A program made the translations under genes and the position numbers. Shown here piece by piece: positions 57,205-64,000 of a stretch of DNA of 64,000 bases. The DNA is from Pyricularia pennisetigena. Lineage: Eukaryota; Ascomycota; Sordariomycetes; Magnaporthales; Pyriculariaceae. Where the stretch lies: NCBI RefSeq assembly GCF_004337985.1, contig NW_021940922.1, positions 310,001 through 374,000 of the forward strand. The letters run 5' to 3'. The notes below the pieces were generated by a model. That model saw only the letters and a list, made by a program, of their open reading frames with translations, was not told where the DNA came from and made no database searches. Within the stretch, counting starts at the first letter, position 1; every line of letters begins with the position of its first letter.

Positions 57205-58331
57205 ATGGATATCAAGGCAAACAAAGCTCCCTATAACATTCCCGCCGATGCTGTATGGTTTAGTACGTCCCCTTCGTCAGCACTACAGGTACAAACAAGG
57301 TTTTCAGCAAGTTAACATGGCTTCATTTTGTAGTCACCGGCTGCTCCTCGGGCATTGGCAAGTCCTTGGCGAAAGAGCTCCTGGCACACCCTACATATCG
57401 AGTTGTCGCCACGGCCCGCAATCCTTCGACCTTGGCCGACCTCGACGGCTCCGAAGGTCGCCTTTTCACCACGGCCCTGGATGTGACCGTGAGCGAAAGC
57501 AGGGACGCCGCGGTGGCGGCGGCGCTGGCCAAGTTTGGGCGCATCGACATTTTCGTCAACAATGCGGGCCAGGGGTTTCACAGCGACAGCGAGCAGCCCT
57601 GTCCCGAAAGTGAGCGTAGGCAGTTCGACGTCAATTTCTGGGGCCCAATGGAGCTCACCAGGCATGCCGTCAGGGTCATGCGCGAGGAGAACCCAAAGAA
57701 CGGAGGTGCTCCCGGCGGTGTCATCATCAACGTCACCAGCGGCGTTGGCTTCATGGCCATACCGGGCGCCCCCTTTTATTGCGCATCCAAGTTTGCTCTT
57801 GAGGGCTTCACTGAGTCGTTTTCCAAAGAGGTCCGGCCAGAGTGGAATAGTAAGTTTTGCTGCAGCACTTGCTTTGCCGAGATGAACCCAATGGGAAACC
57901 AATAACCAAAGGGGGGAAAAAAAAAGAAGGAAAAAAAAAAAGAGTAAAACAAAAGCATTCTAATGACCTGACCTGCACAACAAAACACAGTTCACTTTTG
58001 CATCGCCGAGCCCGGCGGCATTGCTACAAAGTTCCAGCAAAACTTATCAATTGGACCCCGCCACCCGGCATACGAGGCCCCCGACACGCCGACGCGAGCG
58101 TTCGAGGCTTGGCTCAAGGCCGCAACCGCGGCCGGCTTCTGCTCGCCAGAAGCGACTGCGCGGGCCTTGATCGAGGTAGTGGAAGGCGCCAAGGAGGGCG
58201 CTGCGGGCCGCATCCCCTTGCGATTACCCACCGGGGCAGACGCCTTCCACGCCGTCAAGGCCGAAGTGGACAGCATAGCCGCGGACTTGGAGGAGTTCAA
58301 GAAGGTGTCTCTGCTCCCGTCAAGTCAGTAA
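57205..58331 (+). CDS. Classical short-chain dehydrogenase/reductase
   Basis: Three exons, 57205-57262, 57334-57849 and 57991-58331, encode 304 residues. Introns are GTACGT...TTGTAG (71 bp) and GTAAGT...CACAG (141 bp, A-rich). The cofactor motif TGCSSGIG (about residues 21-28) is formed just after the first splice. NNAG lies near residue 92 (VNNAGQG). The active-site serine region precedes FYCASKFAL, which holds the YxxxK pair. The C-terminus begins at EPGGIATKF and ends LLPSSQ. The length fits extended-tail fungal SDRs. It is probably a soluble NADP(H)-dependent oxidoreductase; the substrate is unknown. It pairs divergently with the NmrA-like gene, another NAD(P)-binding protein. Confidence 0.9.
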
Positions 58332-59572
58332 AAATGAGGGGTTGAAATTTGTTTTCTGTAACTTTTCTCAATGCAAAGGCCATGTATGGTATATCAAGGT
58401 TGGGTCGATGAGTTGATATGGAGACTGCTATTTGGCTAATGCGGATCGGGGCGGCTAGGCCCAGACCATGGTCTAGTCTTTGATTTTTTGCGAAAAGAAT
58501 TCAGGGTTGCAAAGACTGTGAGTGGAATGCACGTATTGGTCCACGCGTGACATGATAATCTTATGCAGAACCAGTGGATAATACTGCTTGCAGTAGTTGG
58601 CTGCCACGTACGCATGCAAAATGATTCCATAAATAAACAAACTACAGCAGATGATCTGCGGCAGATCCTGTTGAAACGTTCCAGAGCAAGCGGCTTGAAG
58701 CGGAGACGGAAGGCCTATGGGCTTTAACGACCCCATCGGCTGTCTCATTGATTGATTCGGCTATCGAAACACACGACAAAAGGTTGAAAATTGCCAGCTC
58801 AGGTTTGTAACTATTGACGACCCACGTAGAAAGTTAGAAAATTGCCGATACGTCGTACCCGGAAAAGAACTCTCTTCCTTTTAAGTTTTTCTTGCGCCAA
58901 CGCCAAACATATTTTCAAATATCTGCTGCAAGAAACCGTGTATTGCTTTTCCAAAATCAGATTTCGATCAATCAACCGTCGGGGTAATAATCTGCTCGGG
59001 GTGGAGAATCATCAAACGTTTTGAAAATCTGGGGACATTCAAAAAAAAAACAAAAAAAACAAGGGGGAGGGGGTTGCAAACCAGCGCTCTCCCAAAACAG
59101 GGGCGTACCCATCGAAGAGGCGAAAATAGGGTTGAAACAAGATGCCAAGCTTTGCGGCCAGCGAACTGAGGCTCACAGGTACCCTGCCATGTTAATGCAA
59201 CATAGGGCTGCGGAAGGGGGGAAAAGGGGCAGGTCCAATGGAAAGAAGCGAACATTGAGTCATAAAACCTTGCCGTTCATGCTATATAGCAAACGAATCT
59301 TGTCTGGCTGGTCATGTATAAAACCTCCAAGCATTGCAGCCCAAAGAGGGAAGGAGAATATTGCTCATCCTCAACCGCACATCTCCCGCTTCTCTACTTT
59401 ACTCCTTGATTTACGGCCGTGCCGATAGTTTGATTCTTTTTGTAGCTCCAGAAGCAGCGCTTCCAACATTCTCTCTCAAGATACCCACATTCTTTACTAG
59501 AGAAAAGAAAAACCCCAACCAAGGAATAAACTTCATCCTCTAATCTCTGCGCATCAACACCTACCAGTCAAA
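58332..59572. other. Intergenic region, promoter of the small secreted gene
   Basis: No supported coding sequence. An A-rich stretch with a G run lies at about 59040-59072. The 150 bp before 59573 are pyrimidine-rich with CATCAACACC, typical of a highly transcribed fungal 5' UTR. Confidence 0.5.
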
Positions 59573-59860
59573 ATGAAGTTCCAAATCGCATGCGTCCTCT
59601 CCCTCATGGCCTATTCGGCCGCCGCCTTGCCCGCCGGCACGAAGCCGGGCACCATCGTCCAGGACACGCAGGGCGTGAAGCTCCGCGACGGCGAGGTCTG
59701 CAAGGCGACCTCGACCGAAGGCGTCCTGGCGTGCCACGACCCGAGCGGCGCCAGCTTCAACATTGTCAACGGCGAACGCCAGAACCTGAGGAGGAGAGAC
59801 GAGGGACCAGATGACCACGAGCACAGCGAAGACGGGACCCTCGAGCGCCGCTCCCCTTAA
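59573..59860 (+). CDS. Small secreted protein with one repeat unit and dibasic sites
   Basis: A 95-residue single exon with signal peptide MKFQIACVLSLMAYSAAALPA. The mature part contains one unit with two cysteines (DGEVCKATSTEGVLACHDP), then FNIVNGERQ, then an Arg-rich LRRR, an Asp/Glu/His stretch and a final LERRSP. The dibasic sites resemble Kex2 cleavage sites, as in fungal repeat precursor peptides. The frame continues beyond the stop as a second similar unit (59861-60166), so this ORF may be a shortened version of a longer repeat protein. The codon context is good and the upstream leader looks well formed. Function unknown. Confidence 0.7.
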   Translation: MKFQIACVLSLMAYSAAALPAGTKPGTIVQDTQGVKLRDGEVCKATSTEGVLACHDPSGASFNIVNGERQNLRRRDEGPDDHEHSEDGTLERRSP

Positions 59861-60187
59861 GAAAGGGACAGGGAGAAGAACATGGGCAAGGACTAGTCCG
59901 GACAGAACCTGCGTCTGAGGCCCAGCGAGTTCTGCACGCCGATCGACAACCAGCCGGGTGTTTTCGGCTGCAACGGCGGTCAGGGCGGTACCTTCAACAT
60001 GGTCAACGGCAAGCGGCAGAAGAGGTCAGTTGAGGTCGAGGAGAACGAGGAAGATGAGGCCGTTGAAGCACGGTCGCCCAAGATCCGCACTGATTCAAGG
60101 GCAACAAGTTTGACGACATTATTTGCATTGTCAACGGGAAACTTATTTGCCTGTCCCGCCGGCTAACAATGCTAAGCGCATGTTGAC
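59861..60187 (+). pseudogene. Downstream repeat units beyond in-frame stops
   Basis: In the same frame as 59573-59860, after TAA (59858-59860) and TAG (59894-59896), 89 sense codons follow. They contain a second unit: SEFCTPIDNQPGVFGCNGG, then FNMVNGKRQKR, then an acidic stretch and ARSP, ending at TAA 60164-60166. A third unit fragment (DDIICIVNGKLICLSRR) is visible in another frame at 60097-60187. I see no GT-AG intron that removes both stops. It is most likely decayed repeats; stop-codon readthrough or an assembly error are alternatives. Confidence 0.6.
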
Positions 60188-60458
60188 CATGGTCGTTGCT
60201 GGATTTGAGTTGACACAACAAATCGAAAGAGACTCTGGCTCTTTGCTCTTCGGGGTCTGAACAGGGTGGTTGGCTCTGGTAGCGGATAGGAGTGGACTAT
60301 TCTTACATCTTTCTTTATTCGTGTACATAACAAAACAAAAGAAAGCTATTCGGCAATAATTCTCGAAAAAAAAATTAGCTACATCATATATACTGGCTCC
60401 TGTCCAAGATTAATGGATCACAAATATAAGAATGATGAAAGCCGCCCTAGGTCAGCTT

Positions 60459-61066
60459 TCAAGGCGCACTGTAAGGATTGCCCGTCACGTCCAAACATCC
60501 CAGCACACCATCTTTGCTAAAGACGTGACCATCTTTCGAGCCATGCTGTTAGCAACATCTAAAAAAACAAAAAAAAAAGACCAGACCTCGAGAAGTTCAC
60601 TTACTTAATCCGATCTGGGCCTGCCTGGTCCCCATCTCTGGTCGCGACTGATCGAAACAGGAGCAAGAAAGCTCTCCCGAGTCCGCGTTGACCGTACAAG
60701 AACTTTCACATGGAACGCACGATCTAAAAGCTCACGGGCCGTTTCATCAGTAAAAGTTTGGGGAAAACACGGGTCAAGTATGGCAAAAACTAACCCCGAA
60801 GCGTCGAGCGGGACCGACTTCTCCCTCCATGCAAACTCTAGCGTCGTCGCGTTGACGGCCAGGCATCGACCGAGCGGCAGCGTGGTGTCCTTGATCTGGC
60901 CGCCATCGCCCTTCTTGCCCGTCGAGGAGCAGGCGGCGATCAGCTGACAGCCGCCGTAGACCTGGAAGCTGGTGCAGGCGACGGTGATGTCGACTTGGTC
61001 ACGTGTTGCTAGCTGCGGTGCGGCCGCGACAGAGACGGCGGCTGCGACGAGAATGCTGGCAAGCAT
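60459..61066 (-). CDS. Secreted CVNH-like protein, three exons
   Basis: Minus-strand exons 61066-60795, 60637-60605 and 60516-60459 encode 120 residues. Introns are GTTAGT...CAG (157 bp) and GTAAGT...TTTAG (88 bp). The 33-bp middle exon is supported by phase and by the resulting PDRINKDGVLGCLDVTGN, a typical CVNH-type ending. The signal peptide is MLASILVAAAVSVAAA. The first half has ITVACTSFQVYGGCQLIAAC and TLPLGRCLAVNATTLEF, which fit the SC..., C...C and DL..C.....L pattern of cyanovirin-N homologues. An unspliced 153-residue reading is possible but lacks the conserved end. It is the second CVNH-like gene in the window, divergent in sequence from that at 13351. Ligand unknown. Confidence 0.68.
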
Positions 61067-61238
61067 GTTTTGTGGGTTTACGGTGGCTGCGGATTTTGTG
61101 TTTTTTTTTTATTCTTTCCGTGAGGAGATGAGATTCTTGAATGGTTTTTAGGAAACGATGGGAAAAGGCAAACCCGATCCGTAGCGATAGAGGGGAAACC
61201 GCCCAAGATATGAAAGAAAAAAAAAAAAAAAAAAAAAA

Positions 61239-61239
61239 N
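61239..61239. other. Single-N gap in a poly(A) tract
   Basis: One N after an A run of about 23. The SET-domain frame ends abruptly here and unrelated 5' flank of the CVNH-like gene begins. The true gap is therefore likely to be longer than one base. Confidence 0.8.
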
Positions 61240-61826
61240 ACGTCGACGGCAGCTGTCTGTATCTCCTTGATCACCTTCTTTGGCATCGTGTCGAAGAAGC
61301 CGTAGTCGATTACGATGGCTGGCGTGCTGCTCATTATACGGTCTCCACGGTACAGCGTCTTGGCAGCAACTAGACCAACCCCCTTTCCAGGGATCATGAC
61401 TGACTTGTACACCGGGTCGTAGTTGTGGTCGAGGTCCTTGTTGGTGTGTGCCGTGAGCTCCGGGTTGGTGAATGCAGGCAACTTGGCGATGCTCTTGGCC
61501 CTTTCGGGGCTGGTAATGATTGACACTCCTCTGTTGTTGGCGAAGCCACCGGCGTAGAAGACGCAGAACTCTATCGGCCCCGTTCCGTTGCGTGCACAGT
61601 TGCTGATTGACGTCCACGGCGATGATTCGTCAGTAACGTGCCTTCCGGTAGTGGCCTGCTTTTGGGCGATCACGTCTGCAGTAGAGCATATCGGGTCCGA
61701 CAGCTCCGAAAATGAGAGTGGCAGTAGCGGCGATCGACATATGCCGAGTGTGAGGTGGCTTTGAATCGGATCGCGAGCCGCGAGGGCGGTGACGACGTAG
61801 AAGGACAGGACCTGCACTGCCTTCAT
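61240..61826 (-). CDS. SET-domain protein with signal peptide, 3' truncated by an assembly gap
   Basis: Starts at 61826 (MKAVQVLSFYVVTALAARDP, a plausible signal peptide) and stays open for 195 codons to the gap at 61239. A Cys-containing N-terminal region (NCARNGTGPIEFCVFYAGGFANN) precedes KSVMIPGKGVGLVAAKTLYRGDRIM, then PAIVIDYGF. That is the usual N-terminal half of fungal SET-domain proteins. The catalytic NHxCxPN/YxF part is missing. Several fungal proteins of this kind carry secretion signals; whether they are active methyltransferases is unclear. Confidence 0.7.
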
Positions 61827-63387
61827 TGCGACGACTCCTGGGTGTGAAAAAGAAAGAATAAAAGAGTGTATATTCTATAAATGAATTCTGGATTGTATGA
61901 TCAACGTATGTAGTATACAGGCAATAGCAAGAAGAGAACTAGAAATGAAATAAAAGAAAAACAACCGAAATGCAAACTAAGTCATTCGGTAAAGGGGGAA
62001 AAACAAAAAAAAAAGCTGCGAGTATTGAACCAGTCAAAAAGACATCACGACTAAAAACAAAACTAGGCAAGTTAGCTTTGTTATATATGAGACCAAGAAC
62101 TCCCTCCCAATGGATACTTCCTCGGCGAGCAGTAATTTAGGAGCCCCAAGCCTGGGCCACCCTTGGATTGATCAACCCCAGGCTCAGGACCAGGATTAGC
62201 TCTACCACCGCCGACGGGGCTGGCTTGGCGAGCTTGCCCAGATCAGGGGAAGGAAGATTCAAGCTGGGTCTCCGTTTGCCCCACGTGGTACATAGAGTTA
62301 GTTGGTGCCCACACACCAGAACGGGGCGCCGGTGGGAGGATTAAGGAAAAAAAAAAAAAAAAAAAAAAAGAAAAGAAAAAAAAGAAATTGTCGCATCTAT
62401 CTCACTTTTTTGGGGGGAAAGCAGCTGCAGTGCCAATAATCGAGCACCGCAGTCTTCGGTCGGGAAATTTTCTTTCTTTTTATCAGCTCGGATGCTGCCA
62501 CTAAGAACAAGGCCCAAGTAATCATCATCGGACTCTTGGCACGTGCGTCATGCAAGACGAATGCAAGGGACTTGTCAAAGATTGAAAGGGCTACCCGCGG
62601 CTTTTCGACTCGGGGGAGTCGTCGGGGTGAGTGCCTTTGACGTCAAGCCATGGAGCATTGCGCCTCCAACAAAACAACCAACAAGCGTCGTGCCTTGAAC
62701 GTAACGGCCAGCAAGGCAACGCCAGTGTCTTGGCTTCTAGCGCATTTGACCTCTAACCCTCTGACAATAAAGCCCGCCCGAGCTGACTCCCGGAGCTACT
62801 CGATACAGGTTCCCCGGATATGGTCTTGTGATCTACAAAACAACGACGACGGGAGATGCGAGTGGGGTAATTACCAGCTAGCCCAGATTCGGGAGGTGCC
62901 TTGGTTGCTTGACTTTCTTTGGTGCCCTTCTGTGTATAGTAGATAGATTGTTGATCTTTCAGCGCTGACTAAGAAATTTGCACTTTTTTTTTTTTTTTTT
63001 TCTCGGTTTCAGGTACCACGATTTTGCTGCGGTTCCTGGAAGCGGCTGACAATTAGGCCTGCACTTTCTCCGCATGCCAAGTTCGGAGCTAGTATGTATT
63101 GGCCATCGCGTACGGTTTTCACCGCTGGAGGGTTACTCAGCGCTGCAGTTATTGGTGGAATTTGACGGGAAAACTCGTATCCAAATATCCGTCGCAGAGG
63201 TGATCGGAGCTTGTGAATCATCAGCAACCGACAAGGCATTGCCCACCGCCATGACGGAAGAATTAAGTATACCACCTACCTAAAACAATGTAGCGCCGCA
63301 AATATTTACAACAAAAAACAGCTTTTTTTTTCGGAGGGGCTTCAGATGTGTACATAAAACAAATAAAAAATTAGAAAAAAGTTACTA
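61827..63387. other. Intergenic region with homopolymer tracts
   Basis: No supported gene in about 1.5 kb. A tracts at about 62345-62385 and a T tract at about 62983-63001. Open frames at 62650-62946 and around 63009-63283 are unrecognised and overlap on both strands. Confidence 0.5.
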
Positions 63388-64000
63388 CAGTGGGTGACCC
63401 ACAAGTGGTCACCCTAAGGTTATAATTAATCTTTTATAACATTTTAACGAGTAACTCAATAAAGGCAAAGGTTTGCACGTATATAAAACCGAAAATTGGC
63501 TATTTAATGGTACAGGCTTTATTTATGTAGGGCGTTTTTTGAGAGATATTAGGCTTTTGGATAAACCCTTATGTTTATTTTTAAAATTCGAATTGAAATG
63601 CTACAAATATGTGGTAAAATCTATATAAGAAAGTGGTTAAAACACAGATTAAGCAACTGGGTTTGCCTAGTTAGCGGTTATAATTAGTATTTAATTAACT
63701 TTTAAAGTCAAAAGTAAAAAAACACAAACAAGTTGCCAGCAAACAAAATATTTAGATATAAAATAGATTTTATATATTAATAAGAAAATGAAAGAATTGT
63801 GTATAGAAAGCTAAAAATAAGATTGAAATGGGTATTTTCTTGGGAATGTTAAACGAAATATTTTGGTATCAAATGATTTTCTTTTTGTTTTTTTACACTT
63901 TACATGTTAGTATGGACATTTTCAAGATAAATATTCAATTATCAATGATTTTACTTTACGTTCCAGAAAAAAACACCAAACTAAATATTACTGTTACTTT
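63388..64000 (+). mobile_element. Possible pogo/Fot1-like DNA transposon end, runs off the window
   Basis: AT-rich DNA starts at TA|CAGTGGGTGACCCACAAGTGGTCACCC. A TA dinucleotide followed by CAGT is typical of pogo-type (Tc1/mariner) inverted repeats. The first 25 bases also contain the palindrome GGGTGACC...GGTCACCC. No transposase is visible in the 600 bp available, and the other end lies outside the window. Confidence 0.45.

Noticed and set aside
1..64000. CRISPR arrays, rRNA genes, bacterial-type operons
   Set aside because: None seen; gene structure with introns is eukaryotic, and the repeats are transposon LTRs, MULE-like copies or microsatellites.

Overview
The window looks like nuclear DNA from a filamentous ascomycete, probably a plant-associated Sordariomycete. 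I infer this from short GT-AG introns (about 60-160 bp), many secreted proteins, fungal gene families (TauD-type dioxygenase, methionine permease, short unspecific peroxygenase, SUR7/PalI, CVNH lectins, P450) and transposons eroded by C-to-T/G-to-A change of the RIP type. It is a two-compartment window: ordinary gene-bearing DNA at about 1-14 kb, 41-51 kb and 53.4-63.3 kb, and AT-rich transposon nests at about 15-40.6 kb and 51.1-53.3 kb. A third AT-rich element starts at 63.4 kb.

Left arm: a two-exon TauD/JLP1-like dioxygenase (303-1595), an unrecognised gene (3372-4079, minus), a MUP1-like permease (5703-7495), a secreted heme-thiolate peroxygenase in three exons (10161-11070), a frameshifted ankyrin pseudogene (11610-12576), and a three-exon secreted cyanovirin-N-like protein (13351-13911, minus).

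Transposon nest, left to right: a partial copy of a MULE-like non-autonomous element (15201-15690); a decayed Copia remnant E on the minus strand (15691-17170); Gypsy element D (LTR, gag, protease), whose 5' LTR is split by a full 1.9-kb MULE-like element with a 9-bp target duplication; Copia element A (LTR-gag ... RNase H-LTR); a structurally complete 7.7-kb Copia element B on the minus strand with a perfect 5-bp duplication; Gypsy/chromodomain-type element C lacking its 5' part; a foldback element with about 285-bp arms; and a further MULE-like copy. B shows RIP-type loss of catalytic residues but keeps long ORFs. A, C and D are much more damaged.

Right arm: a three-exon P450 (41821-43634) convergent with a 631-residue secreted protein with two copper-site cupredoxin domains (44101-46126, minus); a SUR7/PalI membrane protein with a GC-AG intron (47821-49013); a small secreted effector-like protein ending 34 bp before a Gypsy LTR (50676-51062); more MULE-like DNA; a divergent NmrA-like/SDR pair (55097-58331) broken by a 375-N gap; a small secreted protein whose repeat units continue past two in-frame stops (59573-60187); a second CVNH-like secreted protein (60459-61066, minus); and a secreted SET-domain gene cut by an assembly gap (61240-61826, minus). 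No rRNA gene, convincing tRNA gene or CRISPR array was seen.
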